Notes: generated from the letters alone by a model not told the origin. DNA of 64,000 nt from Lyngbya sp. PCC 8106 (GCF_000169095.1 NZ_AAVU01000005.1:159845-223844); one strand, 5' to 3'. Counted from the stretch's first letter, positions 17,441 through 27,354 are shown. Translations and numbers: made by a program.

Positions 17441-19615
17441 CTAATCGGAGGTTGCAGAAGAACGGCGACGGCGACGACGTTTTGGGGAAGACTCTTCTTC
17501 AGAATCATCCTCTAAATCCATCCCTTCGTCTGAATCCTCTGAAATCGCGAAAGAGAGAGTTGGGGAAAATTCTTCTTCGACAGGAGACTCTTCGATAGAC
17601 TCCTCGATAGACTCCTCGATAGACTCTTGGCTTACCTCTGTCGGAGAATCTAACTTCAGTATTAACTCCACAGGGGCAGGTACAGGTGGACTCGGTGGAC
17701 TGACCTCAATTAATTCTTCTTCATTTTCCTCTAAAATATCTTTGGGTTCGGGCGGTTCTTCTCCGGGTAAACAGACGGTTACGATCACATTTCTAGAATT
17801 TTTCGGGGTTTGACTAGAAAGCATCAGGGGAGAAATACCCATCATCGCGTACATCTGCTGTTCATCAGTGGTCATTTCAACAGAAACCACTTCTGGCGGT
17901 TCGGTTGTGGGTTTGAGAGTCTCTGATTTCGCCGTGCGACTTCGTTCTGCTAATCCGCTCCTCGAAGGTAATCCCTCCGATAATTGAATTTCAGACCGAT
18001 TTTCGTTGTATCCACTGGTTGGGGTTAAGCGCAAATTATTACGACTGGGTTCATCTTCGCGAACCAAAGAATCCAAGTCTCCAATTCGCCGCCGTCGCCG
18101 CCGCCGAGCATTACTTCCGGTATGATCTTGATAACTCGGATGGTTAATTAGCTCTAATTCTTGTAAATTGCTGACCGCATCTAGCTCGACTGTTTCCGGT
18201 TCTGAGCGAGTTTGGGGTGCATCCAAGATCACGGTTTTTGCAAGTTGCTGTTCTGTTGTCTCGGGTGAACTGACAGACAAGCTATTACGAGGCGTTAGGA
18301 CAATTCGTTCTGCACTACTGCTACTGTTGCTACTGCTACTACTACTAATACTGCTTTCTGGAAGTTCAACTTCTGCCAACTCACCCGGAAGGTGAACTAA
18401 ATGTCCCAAACCGCTACAAGTCGGACAAGGACGACCAAATAACTCGTAAATATTTTGTCCTTGACGTTTGCGAGTTAACTCGACTAATCCTAACTCTGAC
18501 AATTGAGCAATTTGGGGTCTAGCTTTGTCGGCTTTGAGAACTTTATTAAAATGTTCTAGCACTTGCAACTGATCGCGGCGTGAATCCATATCGATAAAAT
18601 CGACAATAATCACCCCAGCAATATTGCGTAAGCGTAACTGACGGGCAATTTCGGTCGCTGATTCACAATTAGTCCATAACACCGTTTCTCGCGAAGTCGC
18701 CGAACGAGTAAATGAACCGGAGTTGACATCAATCACCGTTAAGGCTTCGGTGGGTTCAATCACAATATAACCCCCGGAAGGCAAATCAACCCGAGGTCGC
18801 AAAGCTTCGCGAATTGCCGCATTCACCCGAAAATATTCTAGAATCGGAATGCGTTCTCGGTGGTGATCGATCAAAACGCCCTGGGGTGCTTTACCGACAC
18901 TCCAATTCATCAAGTGTTGCTTGACGCGCTTAATCCCGGTATGAACATCAACAACAATGCGATTGACATCGCCACTGTACATATCGCGCAATACCCGTTG
19001 AATAAAGTCATCATCGCGATTGAGTAAAGCGGGAGGTCGAGTGGAACTGGCTTCCTGCTGAACATTTTCCCACTGTTTTTGCAAGCTTTCTAGGTCTTCT
19101 AAAATGGCATCTTCTGCCATACCTTCGGCTTCTGTTCGCACCAGTAAACCCATTCCCGAGGGTTTAATTAAAATTGCCAGTGCTTTCAGGCGATTTCGTT
19201 CGGTTTCTGAGCGAATCCGACGGGATAAATTGACACCCCGTCCATAGGGCATCAGAACTAAATACCGCCCCGGTAAGGTGATATTTCCAGTCAATCGCGG
19301 GCCTTTGGTTCCGGTGGGTTCTTTCATCACCTGCACCAACACTTTCTGTTGAGGTGCTAATAATTCGGTGATGGAACCGGAAGATTTTTTCAGTCGTAGG
19401 GGTCCGAGATCAGAAACATGGATAAATCCATTTCGTTCTGCATCCCCAATATTGACAAAAGCGGCATCAATTCCAGGCAAGACATTTTCAACAACTCCCA
19501 GATAAATATCACTGACTTGGTGACTTCCTGTAGCAACAACGAGTTCTTGAATTTGATCTTCGGAAAAAACAGCCGCAATTCGATGCTGTTCGGCAATGAT
19601 AATTTGTTTTGACAT
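17441..19615 (-). CDS. rne: Ribonuclease E/G family endoribonuclease
   Basis: 724 aa single-strand-specific endonuclease central to mRNA decay and rRNA processing. Order: S1 RNA-binding domain (about 36-120), 5'-sensor/RNase-H-like region, DNase I-like catalytic domain with metal ligands in VIDVNSGSFTRSAT and VDFIDMDSRRDQ, and the Zn-link CPTCSGLG near 405. From about 430 a low-complexity tail: a poly-Ser run, two Arg-rich patches, an acidic segment with ESIEE repeats, and a basic C terminus (PKRRRRRRSSATSD). That terminal Arg run matches the conserved cyanobacterial motif reported to bind PNPase. rnhB follows; upstream is an unusually long gene-free stretch. Confidence 0.97.
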   Translation of the reverse strand: MSKQIIIAEQHRIAAVFSEDQIQELVVATGSHQVSDIYLGVVENVLPGIDAAFVNIGDAERNGFIHVSDLGPLRLKKSSGSITELLAPQQKVLVQVMKEPTGTKGPRLTGNITLPGRYLVLMPYGRGVNLSRRIRSETERNRLKALAILIKPSGMGLLVRTEAEGMAEDAILEDLESLQKQWENVQQEASSTRPPALLNRDDDFIQRVLRDMYSGDVNRIVVDVHTGIKRVKQHLMNWSVGKAPQGVLIDHHRERIPILEYFRVNAAIREALRPRVDLPSGGYIVIEPTEALTVIDVNSGSFTRSATSRETVLWTNCESATEIARQLRLRNIAGVIIVDFIDMDSRRDQLQVLEHFNKVLKADKARPQIAQLSELGLVELTRKRQGQNIYELFGRPCPTCSGLGHLVHLPGELAEVELPESSISSSSSSNSSSSAERIVLTPRNSLSVSSPETTEQQLAKTVILDAPQTRSEPETVELDAVSNLQELELINHPSYQDHTGSNARRRRRRRIGDLDSLVREDEPSRNNLRLTPTSGYNENRSEIQLSEGLPSRSGLAERSRTAKSETLKPTTEPPEVVSVEMTTDEQQMYAMMGISPLMLSSQTPKNSRNVIVTVCLPGEEPPEPKDILEENEEELIEVSPPSPPVPAPVELILKLDSPTEVSQESIEESIEESIEESPVEEEFSPTLSFAISEDSDEGMDLEDDSEEESSPKRRRRRRSSATSD

Positions 19616-21199
19616 CTAATTTCCTCAAAACTTTGCAACACAAGAGGCAGCTACGCTGCGTGTACCTCGGATGTTGACTTGAGTTGTTCTCGAAGCGTCT
19701 CCGCAGGAGAAGGGTTGATAAATGATGTTTCTTCTAATGGATTGAGTCGGAACGGGAGAATAACCCATTTGAATCGGCTCACAGAGCATTTCCACAATAA
19801 TAAACTGAAACAGATATTGAGCAGGAAAAACGGATTAAGCCCAGTTAAAGCAGCATAGATTTTGACGAACAAGCGTACAAAGTGAATCCGTTAAAACTGA
19901 AAAATCACTCAACTGAGATCTCACCGCGACAGTCGCTTTTCTTAGGCAGATCCCAAGACCACGCTGTTTCCTGATCTCCGATTTTCGCTTTTTCTGCTCA
20001 CTATTCATCTTTGTCTCTTGACAAGCAAAATGGTGCAACTGAGGTACTTCCTTGTGATCTAAACTAGCTTGTTGACATGAGATAAACGGTAATCATTTTT
20101 TGTTAATTGAGATCCGGTTGACAATTCACGGTTCTGAACATCTGTTTAAATCTGCTGCCATCAGAAAAGAATACTACTTTGCAAGGGTTTGTGGCAAAAA
20201 GAATGATTAACATTAATTAACATTACAATCATTCCTGAGTTTGCTTAACTGATCCCTTAACGATCTGTTGCTCATTCCTTGTTCGCGGAGTGAGGTGAGT
20301 TCGTTTGGCTTTAAGGACGCTTAACAGGTCACTCACTCAATATACTGCTTACCCTACGAAAAAATTTTGCCCCATCATTATTAAGCAAATTTAACTCGAG
20401 TTTCAGCAATATAAACCCGGTTTCTCATGAGGGTTAAAGGTTTGAAAGTTTGATATTCTCTGCTGACGAAGTTGCTCCACTCGAGAAAATCCCAAGACTC
20501 TCCGGTACTCTGACGAGAAGGGCTTCGCGCTTAAGAAACTAAGTTTCTCAAGAGGCTAGTCTAGAAAACTCAAACATTCCCTATTTTAGGCTCAAGACTA
20601 CTTCTTTTGCTACTGACTCTACGATTGATCATCGATTCCCTTAGCTACCTCTTGCCATGATCAATGATCGGATGACCGACTCTTTGGGCGTAGTAATTTA
20701 GGTAAATTTCAACGCTTTAAGATGAACCCCAGTTTCAGTAGAGACGTGCAATCGCGTGTCTGTATACTGGAAAAATCCGACCAGCACTGAGAAATTCTAC
20801 AACGATCAACTGAACCCTTTAACTAGAATTTTAGACCTATCTGTTGGTTCAATCCTCAAAGTTTTGACGAATCGCTCCAAACAGAATAGTTCTGTGGGGT
20901 TCTGACCTCAACCCCTATGAAGTTCTCCCATCAGAGGTTGCTTGGATAAAACGGTGTAAAATTTTTCCCAGGTGATATACCGATTAAACTGACCCACTCT
21001 AAGTAGGAGGGCAGCTTTTTTCCAGAACCTTCCCAGTTGAGTTCATCTTCGTCTCGGTTGTCTCACCGATCTAAACAAGCGACTCTAGCTAAAGATTGTC
21101 ACCGCTTGTAGCCTTAGCCCTAAATTTTATAATAACATCTATTTTGATTCAACAAAAGAGATGCTATTTTCCAAAGGGAATAAAATCTAGTTAACAGCC
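19616..21199. other. 1.6-kb gene-free region upstream of rne
   Basis: No frame here has codon structure or homology I trust; short frames at 19651-19872 and 19835-20038 look spurious. It probably includes a long rne 5' leader, as in other bacteria where RNase E controls its own mRNA. Visible structures: GAAACT/AGTTTC hairpin near 20535-20550, GGGGTT/AACCCC hairpin 20896-20915, and a degenerate palindrome 20738-20767 resembling dispersed cyanobacterial repeats. Segment 19679-19710 resembles short repeated GCGTCTCC...GGAGAAG units of cyanobacterial genomes. Confidence 0.5.
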
Positions 21200-21236
21200 C
21201 TCCGAGATAGACCCCCAAAGGCACTCTCGGAGTTTT
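21200..21236 (+). terminator. Bidirectional stem-loop downstream of the radical-SAM gene
   Basis: Perfect 8-bp stem CTCCGAGA (21200-21207) / TCTCGGAG (21225-21232), followed by TTTT on the plus strand. It lies 15 bp beyond the stop of the minus-strand radical-SAM gene. The T run is on the plus side, so a rightward transcript from the preceding gap may also end here. Confidence 0.55.
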
Positions 21237-21250
21237 GCTCTACGCTATTA

Positions 21251-23902
21251 TTACTGAAGGATTAAGCGCCTCCGGTGAATGTGCAGCAGTTGAAATTCCT
21301 CCTGGCTAACCTGTTCTAGCATATAGAGAATCTGTTCTGGACGGAGTTGAGTGCCATCATTACGACAACCTCCGACAGATCGTAAAGTTACCGTTTCCGT
21401 GTCCTCGAGATTTGGTATTCCCGGATGACAACGAGTAGATGAATCAACTAACTCTAACTCAAACAATTGTTCGCGTAAATTAATGTATCGAGTTTTACCA
21501 GATTTTGTGATTTTCTCGTAAATCATCTCCTGACTGTCAAGAATTGCAGCTAGCCATCCCCGCCATTGCTGTTGATCTAAGCCAGAACGACTCGAACTGA
21601 ACGTTAACAAATACTCCGCCTTTTCTAAAAACTGAGACGCAGTTGGCGACTTCACATCCAAGCATTCTGTTTGATAAATCGGTAAATCAGCCGGTAAATG
21701 AGCCTTTAAGATCTCTGTAAACACTGACTTTTCCATAGATTCCGTCAGATCAAATTCGATAATTTCTCCACTACTGGTTGCACCCAAAGCTAAAGCATTC
21801 GCAGAATAAATCCGAGGACTCGGATGATATCCCCCCGTAAACGAAATCGGAAGCGATGCCCGACGGGTCATGCGATCCAACAGTTTCATCAAATCGAGAT
21901 GACCCACTAAAGCCATATCCCCCTGTTTCCCCATAATCACCCGTATTCGTTCAACTCGTTGAGAGTCGGGTACAAAATGACCGGAAAACTGGGGAATGGG
22001 TGGCGGTTCTATCACAATATTGTGACCAAAATCGACCCCACAAACCCCACAATGAGAACACCCTTCAAAAGAACAATCCGGGACAGTCGCTGCTTCTAAA
22101 GCCCGTTGTAAATCAGTTTTTAACCAATTTTTGTCAATTCCGGTGTCAATATGATCCCAAGGCAGAGGTTGATCGAGTAACTGTTGAGAGTCTGTTGTTT
22201 CAGAGTCAGCCAACTCCATCACATTCCACTCGCCATTTTCAATTTGTCGGTATTTCCAACTCATACCCGCTTCTGCGATCGCCTCTGTCCAAGCAGCAAA
22301 CGCCCGATCTTGGCTTTCCCACCAAGCATCCATTCCGGCACCAAGTTCCCAAGCCCGGCGTATAACTGGGGCTAAACGGCGATCGCTGCGTCCGACAAAA
22401 TCTTCCATGGCGGAAATGCGGATATCAGTAAAATTGGCTTTGATGCCTTTCATGCGGCGAAATTCGGCTTTAAGTAACTGTTGTTTGCGTTCAAACTCAG
22501 CCGTAGAAACCGAATGCCACTGAAATGGTGTGTGAGGTTTCGGGGTAAAGTTAGAAATGGTCAGGTTAATATTTAGCCGTCGTCGCTTCGGTGCAGTACA
22601 TTGACGTTGCAACCATCGCACGGTTTCGGCTATTCCCAACACATCGGCATCCGTCTCACCCGGTAAACCAATCATAAAGTACAGTTTCAGCTTATCCCAA
22701 CCTTGTTCGTAAGCCGTTTTTACCCCTCGTAACAGTTCTTCATTGGTTAACCCTTTGTTAACAATATCGCGCATTCGTTGGGTACCGGCTTCTGGAGCAA
22801 AGGTCAGGCTACTCTGCCGCATCCCACCGATAATATTGGCAATATTTTCATCAAAGCGATCAACCCGTTGACTGGGTAAAGACAGAGAAACACTTTTATT
22901 TTTAAGGCGGTTTTTCACCTCCAAACCTAAAGCGGGCAAGGCTAAATAATCAGAACAACTCAGCGAGAGTAAGGAAAACTCATTATATCCGGTTGCTTTC
23001 ATGCCTTTTTCAATGGCATCGACAATTTGTTCCGGTTCCACATCTCGCGCCGGACGGGTTAACATTCCGGGTTGACAGAAGCGACAGCCTCTTGTGCAGC
23101 CCCGTCTAATTTCCATTGTGAGGCGATCATGGACAGTCTGGATGTAGGGTACCATCGTAATCGAGTAGGCAGGCATGGGAGTCGCTACCCGTCGGAGAAT
23201 ACGTTTGGGGACATCAGGACGGTTCGGATGTACAGAACCATCGGCTGCCATGTCGTAAAATTGCGGTACATAAACCCCAGGAACTTGAGCCAAGTCGAGG
23301 AGTAAGTCTTCACGAGTTAAACCGCTAGCCTTGCCTTCTTCGATAATTAAGCCAATTTCGGGTAATAATTCTTCACCATCCCCCAAAGCGATGAAGTCAA
23401 AAAAGTCGGCGTAGGGTTCCGGGTTGGAAGTGGCGGTTTGTCCCCCGGCAAAAATCAAGGGATATTCTCCAAGGGGAGTTTTGCCGTCAGTGTTTTGGCG
23501 TTCTTTCCAGGTGAGGGGAATGGCGGCTAAGGCGAGCATTTCCAGGATGTTTGTGGCCCCGAGTTCATAGCTGAGACTAAAGCCTAGAATGTCAAATTCT
23601 TGGAGTTCTCGACGGGACTCTACGGCAAATAAGGGAGTTTGGGTTTGACGGAGTTTATCGGCGAGATCGGGGGCGGGTAGATAGGCGCGATCGCAAAGTT
23701 GCCGAGGTTGAGTGTTGAGGATATTGTAGAGAATAATATGTCCTAAATTCGAGGCGCCCACTTCGTAGATTTCGGGATAGGTCAATGCCCAATGGACTTG
23801 GGCTGAGTCCCAGGGCTTATGTTTCGCACCTAACTCGTTTCCTAAATAGCGAGCGGGTTGATTAATTTCGGGGGTAATGAGCTTTTCGACTGCTACTGGC
23901 AC
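21251..23902 (-). CDS. Fused TIGR03960-type radical SAM protein with C-terminal DUF2344 (TIGR03936) domain
   Basis: 883 aa. N-terminal part resembles a B12-binding-like domain, followed by a radical SAM core with RRGCTRGCRFCQPGMLTRPA (C-x3-C-x2-C cluster ligands) near residue 270. A Cys-rich linker CSFEGCSHCGVCGVDFGHN precedes the C-terminal DUF2344 domain (GHLDLMKLLDRMTRRA; FTGGYHPSPRIYSANALALG). In many bacteria these are two adjacent genes; here they are one chain. The family is often next to rne/rng, as here, suggesting an rRNA- or ribosome-related role, but its reaction is not known. The start is followed by KLITPEINQPARYLGNELGA, typical of the family. Confidence 0.9.
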   Translation of the reverse strand: MPVAVEKLITPEINQPARYLGNELGAKHKPWDSAQVHWALTYPEIYEVGASNLGHIILYNILNTQPRQLCDRAYLPAPDLADKLRQTQTPLFAVESRRELQEFDILGFSLSYELGATNILEMLALAAIPLTWKERQNTDGKTPLGEYPLIFAGGQTATSNPEPYADFFDFIALGDGEELLPEIGLIIEEGKASGLTREDLLLDLAQVPGVYVPQFYDMAADGSVHPNRPDVPKRILRRVATPMPAYSITMVPYIQTVHDRLTMEIRRGCTRGCRFCQPGMLTRPARDVEPEQIVDAIEKGMKATGYNEFSLLSLSCSDYLALPALGLEVKNRLKNKSVSLSLPSQRVDRFDENIANIIGGMRQSSLTFAPEAGTQRMRDIVNKGLTNEELLRGVKTAYEQGWDKLKLYFMIGLPGETDADVLGIAETVRWLQRQCTAPKRRRLNINLTISNFTPKPHTPFQWHSVSTAEFERKQQLLKAEFRRMKGIKANFTDIRISAMEDFVGRSDRRLAPVIRRAWELGAGMDAWWESQDRAFAAWTEAIAEAGMSWKYRQIENGEWNVMELADSETTDSQQLLDQPLPWDHIDTGIDKNWLKTDLQRALEAATVPDCSFEGCSHCGVCGVDFGHNIVIEPPPIPQFSGHFVPDSQRVERIRVIMGKQGDMALVGHLDLMKLLDRMTRRASLPISFTGGYHPSPRIYSANALALGATSSGEIIEFDLTESMEKSVFTEILKAHLPADLPIYQTECLDVKSPTASQFLEKAEYLLTFSSSRSGLDQQQWRGWLAAILDSQEMIYEKITKSGKTRYINLREQLFELELVDSSTRCHPGIPNLEDTETVTLRSVGGCRNDGTQLRPEQILYMLEQVSQEEFQLLHIHRRRLILQ

Positions 23903-24057
23903 TGTAAACCTCGTTTTACATCACTTTCGGGTATCGGACGGGGGAATTGAAAATTCCTGAGTCAACTTTAGCGGAGCAATCTTTTGGGTGAAACTCTTTG
24001 TTGACTTTGATTGATTACTTAACGATTCTTCATTATTATCTTATCGAATATTTGAAC

Positions 24058-24300
24058 GTTGACATCCTCTCCGTCGTAAACAACGGAGATTCCAAACATC
24101 ACTGTCTGGGCTTCCTCTTTCCACGAGCTGACTTACTAGGTTGAGTTTCCCCAACAAAGCAGAGGACGTTCTCTCGGGAGGCGTTAATTTCCGTCTGCCC
24201 GACGGTATTTGATAGCTGTTTTAATGCAGATTTCAATATGTTTCTGGCGGCATTTTCATCTCGGTCAGCAATATACCCGCAGTGAGGGCATTCGTGGGTT
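24058..24300 (-). ncRNA. Predicted omega RNA (reRNA) at the tnpB 3' end
   Basis: By analogy with other TnpB systems, the guide RNA overlaps the end of tnpB and runs into the right end. The terminal hairpin (24068-24089) followed by GGATGTCAAC fits that layout; the guide would be the about 16-20 nt of flanking DNA just below 24058 on the minus strand. The 5' limit is a guess. Confidence 0.45.
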
Positions 24301-25349
24301 CTCGTGCTGAGAGTTTTTACAACTTTCTCACCACAATTTGAACAGCTTTGGGAAGTATACGCGGGTTCAACAGCAATCACCGGAACCCCATAAACCCGCG
24401 CCATATATTCTAACCATTCTCGAAACCTGTACCAAGCTGCATCGCTAATTGATTTGGCTAGATGATGATTTTTAACCATGTTGCGAATCCGTAGGTTTTC
24501 AATCGCTACCAAGTCGTTAGACTGTATGACGTGTTGGGCTAATTTACAAGCCCAATCATTACGCCTGCGTGAAACCTTGAGATGCGCTCTACCTAATTTG
24601 TTTCTGGCTTTTTGGCGATTTTGACTGCTCTTTTGAGTTCGAGATAACCGACGTTGCAGCTTTTTCAGCTTGCGTTCATCCTTTCTCAAAAATCGGGGAT
24701 TATCTATTTGATTGCCAGAACAATCTGTGTAGAAATAGTTTAAACCTACATCTAGCCCTGTTTGTTTTCCTGTTAGTTCTTTTTTCTCCTCTCGTTCATA
24801 ATCTATTAGAAATTGAGCATAATACCCGTCATGTCTTCTAATTACCCTCACTCGTTTGATTTGTTTTAACTGATAATAGTGCAGGTTTCGGCTTCCCCAA
24901 AGCTTAAACGTACCCGCTTGAAACTTGTCAGTAAACGTTAAATAACGTCTGTCTCCCGAAAGTTTCCATCCTGATGTCTTGTATTCAACAGATGCTCTGA
25001 CTTGATACTTTTTAAACTTTGGGAACCCCTTCTTGCCTGGTGTTTTCTGCTTACAATTCCGATAAAATCTTTCAATTGATGCCCAAGCTCTTTCTGCGTG
25101 TGCTTGTCGTGCCATTGAGTTTAACCTTGATGCCCAAGGAAACTCTGGGTTGTCTGACAACAGCTTGCAGTGCTTGTAGGCATCGTTGCGACTTTTAACC
25201 TGACCGTCTAACCATGCTCTGATAACGCTGTTGCGAACAAATAGACCTGTCCGAATGGCTTCATCCAAGCTTCGGTACTGGCAATATGTTCCTTGCAGCT
25301 TCATTTCATATACGAGCATAATTTGTCGTCGTCGCTGACGATAAGCCAT
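24099..25349 (-). CDS. tnpB: RNA-guided endonuclease TnpB
   Basis: Up to 416 aa; the family start is more likely the Met at residue 11 (25319; MLVYEMKLQGTYCQ). TnpB is a RuvC-type nuclease guided by omega RNA and an ancestor of Cas12. All key parts are present: RuvC-I Asp200 in TGLDVGLNYF, RuvC-II Glu284 in LVAIENLRIRNM, RuvC-III in DRDENAARNIL (Asp362/364), and a zinc finger with C336/C339 (CSNC) and C354/C357 (CPHC). No frameshift or stop, so it is potentially active. The C-terminal tail (KSARGKRKPRQ) is basic. Confidence 0.95.
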   Translation of the reverse strand: MAYRQRRRQIMLVYEMKLQGTYCQYRSLDEAIRTGLFVRNSVIRAWLDGQVKSRNDAYKHCKLLSDNPEFPWASRLNSMARQAHAERAWASIERFYRNCKQKTPGKKGFPKFKKYQVRASVEYKTSGWKLSGDRRYLTFTDKFQAGTFKLWGSRNLHYYQLKQIKRVRVIRRHDGYYAQFLIDYEREEKKELTGKQTGLDVGLNYFYTDCSGNQIDNPRFLRKDERKLKKLQRRLSRTQKSSQNRQKARNKLGRAHLKVSRRRNDWACKLAQHVIQSNDLVAIENLRIRNMVKNHHLAKSISDAAWYRFREWLEYMARVYGVPVIAVEPAYTSQSCSNCGEKVVKTLSTRTHECPHCGYIADRDENAARNILKSALKQLSNTVGQTEINASRENVLCFVGETQPSKSARGKRKPRQ

Positions 25350-25682
25350 CGTAGCACAAACATAATCCGTCGTGAACGACGGGGCTTTTGACCCGCTTTT
25401 TTTGGTAAGGTTGGAGCGGATCTCAGTAAAAGTGGTAATTTAGAGTCAGGGAGTTTAGACTCTAACCAGGCTGGAACAATTTGCTCTATCCAACACTCTA
25501 AGTTGATGAAAGAGACGAGAGTTTGATTCTGTGGGGGAGTGGAGTTTCAGCTCTGAAAGGGTAGTTGATCGAGAAACAGGGTTGAGTGATACAGATCACT
25601 TTAAAGTTTCCTTTACGATCACAAGCATCAAACAGTATTCGTTAGAGAATTAATATAAGCAGAGTTACCCCAAATAGCAATT

Positions 25683-25877
25683 ATGGCAGCTACCAACGTA
25701 ATTCGCCAACTTGTTTCCAAGGCACTTTATTTCAAACGCCTAACACCGGAGATCGAAAATGAGATCAACACCGAACTCAGTCGTCTCGGCTATATTTCGG
25801 ATACGGACTACGAAGCTCTTGAACTGTTAATGGAAGAAATGGATGCAGGTCGCGTCCAACTCGTTCCCAGTCCTTGA
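25683..25877 (+). CDS. Small conserved cyanobacterial protein
   Basis: 64 aa, helical, acidic in the second half (EALELLMEEMDAG). Short proteins of this kind are widely conserved in cyanobacteria as hypotheticals, often near photosynthesis or regulatory genes; I recognise no domain. Sense codon use, its own upstream AT-rich promoter region and a normal start support a true gene. Function unknown. Confidence 0.7.
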   Translation: MAATNVIRQLVSKALYFKRLTPEIENEINTELSRLGYISDTDYEALELLMEEMDAGRVQLVPSP

Positions 25878-26181
25878 CGAAAAAACCCAAGCCCAGATGA
25901 ATCGGTGCATCTATAGGATCAGATATGGAATCCCGACTCGAAGGGTTTTGACTAACATTTTAGGTTGAATTCGGACAAACAAATTTTATAGAATTGAAGT
26001 AGCTCTTTGAGTGACAATTTACCGCGAATTTTTACGTTCTGATTTTTATCAAACAAAAATAAACTTAATCCGCTTGAAACCTATAAGTTCCCAAATTTTT
26101 TCAACGTTTGATCTGAACCTCTAAAACTCAACTTTTTTGGTATGATCTCTAGGCTATGCCCACCGACTGTTTTTTGCGCTC
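25878..26181. other. Intergenic region before the aminotransferase
   Basis: 304 bp of AT-rich sequence. Nothing recognised. Confidence 0.35.
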
Positions 26182-27354
26182 ATGCAATTTGCTAAACGTC
26201 TAGAGAAGATTCCCCCCTACCTGTTCGCTGCAATCAGTCGCAAGCGAGAAGAATTACTCGCCCAAGGAATCGACCTGATTAATTTGGGAGTGGGCGATCC
26301 TGACTTACCGACACTAACTCCTGTGTTGCAAGCGATGCACGCCGCAATAGATGATCCTCAAACTCACAACTATCCCCCCTATCAAGGTTTAAGTGAATAT
26401 CGCCACGCCACAGTCAAATGGATGGAACGTCGGTTTGGGGTAGTTGGACTCGATCCACAAACGGAAGTGATTTCTTCGATCGGGTCAAAAGAAGCCATTC
26501 ACAACACGGCTTTGGCTTTTGTCGAACCGGGAGATCTAACCTTAATTCCCGATCCGGGTTATCCCGTTTATCGCACCTCAACGCTCTTTGCAGGGGGTGA
26601 ACCTTATCCGTTACCCTTGAAACCTGAAAATCGATTTCTCCCCGATTTAAGTTTAGTTCCGGAAGCGGTCGCGCGTAAAGCTAAATTACTTTGGATCAAT
26701 TATCCCAACAACCCCACGGGTGCGGTGGCTTCTTTAGAAGATTTAGCAGAAATGGTGGCTTTTTGTCGAGAGTACGATATCTTACTGTGTCACGATCACG
26801 CCTATTCAGAAATTGCCTTTGAGGGCTACCTACCGCCCAGTGTTTTGCAAGTGACTGGGGCGAAAGAAACAGCCATTGAGTTTCATAGCTTATCGAAAAC
26901 CTACAATATGACGGGTTGGCGAATTGGATTTGTTGTGGGTAATGCGATGGGAATTAAAGGATTAACTCAAGTTAAGAGTAATGTCGATTCGGGTGTTTTT
27001 AAAGCGATTCAACAAGCAGCAATCACAGCTTACTCGACCTTAGACATAGACCGTCAACCGATACTTTCTATCTATCAAAAACGCCGAGATATTTTGGTTG
27101 AGGGTTTAAAATCAATGGGATGGTTAATAGAACCTCCGAAAGCAACGCTTTATGTCTGGGTTCCCGTGCCATCGGGTTATACTTCTACAGAATTTGTAAC
27201 TTTACTACTCGAAAAATGTGGGATTGTTGTTGCTCCCGGTAGTGGTTATGGTTTGGCTGGAGAAGGGTTTATTCGGATGGCAATTACGATTAGTGAAGCG
27301 AGAATTCAAGAAGCAATTGATCGGATGAAAGATGCGGGAATTTATTACTGTTAA
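26182..27354 (+). CDS. dapL: Class I/II PLP aminotransferase, LL-diaminopimelate aminotransferase type
   Basis: 390 aa. Fold-type I PLP enzyme: NLGVGDPDLPTL near residue 35, WINYPNNPTGAV near 173, CHDHAYSEIAFEG, the PLP Lys in SLSKTYNMTGWRIGF, and the C-terminal GEGFIRMAITISEARIQEAI with the substrate Arg. It is closest to the bacterial DapL group that converts tetrahydrodipicolinate to LL-diaminopimelate for lysine and peptidoglycan. Aspartate aminotransferases of the same subfamily look alike, so substrate is probable, not certain. Confidence 0.75.
   Translation: MQFAKRLEKIPPYLFAAISRKREELLAQGIDLINLGVGDPDLPTLTPVLQAMHAAIDDPQTHNYPPYQGLSEYRHATVKWMERRFGVVGLDPQTEVISSIGSKEAIHNTALAFVEPGDLTLIPDPGYPVYRTSTLFAGGEPYPLPLKPENRFLPDLSLVPEAVARKAKLLWINYPNNPTGAVASLEDLAEMVAFCREYDILLCHDHAYSEIAFEGYLPPSVLQVTGAKETAIEFHSLSKTYNMTGWRIGFVVGNAMGIKGLTQVKSNVDSGVFKAIQQAAITAYSTLDIDRQPILSIYQKRRDILVEGLKSMGWLIEPPKATLYVWVPVPSGYTSTEFVTLLLEKCGIVVAPGSGYGLAGEGFIRMAITISEARIQEAIDRMKDAGIYYC

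Larger units (their letters stand above)
24058..25408 (-). mobile_element. Solitary TnpB (IS200/IS605 or IS1341-type) element
   Basis: One tnpB gene flanked by related palindromic ends: right-end hairpin TCTCCGTCG/CAACGGAGA with loop TAAA (24068-24089) and left-end hairpin CCGTCGT/ACGACGG (25367-25382). On the element strand the right end reads GGATGTCAAC, a common cyanobacterial right-end string. A TTAC (minus strand, 25405-25408) near the left end could be the target/TAM. No tnpA transposase is present, so mobility would need help in trans. Outer boundaries are approximate. Confidence 0.7.

Noticed and set aside
20838..20870. GGTTCAATCC string resembling a tRNA T-arm
   Set aside because: The flanking stem does not pair and no acceptor or anticodon arm can be drawn.
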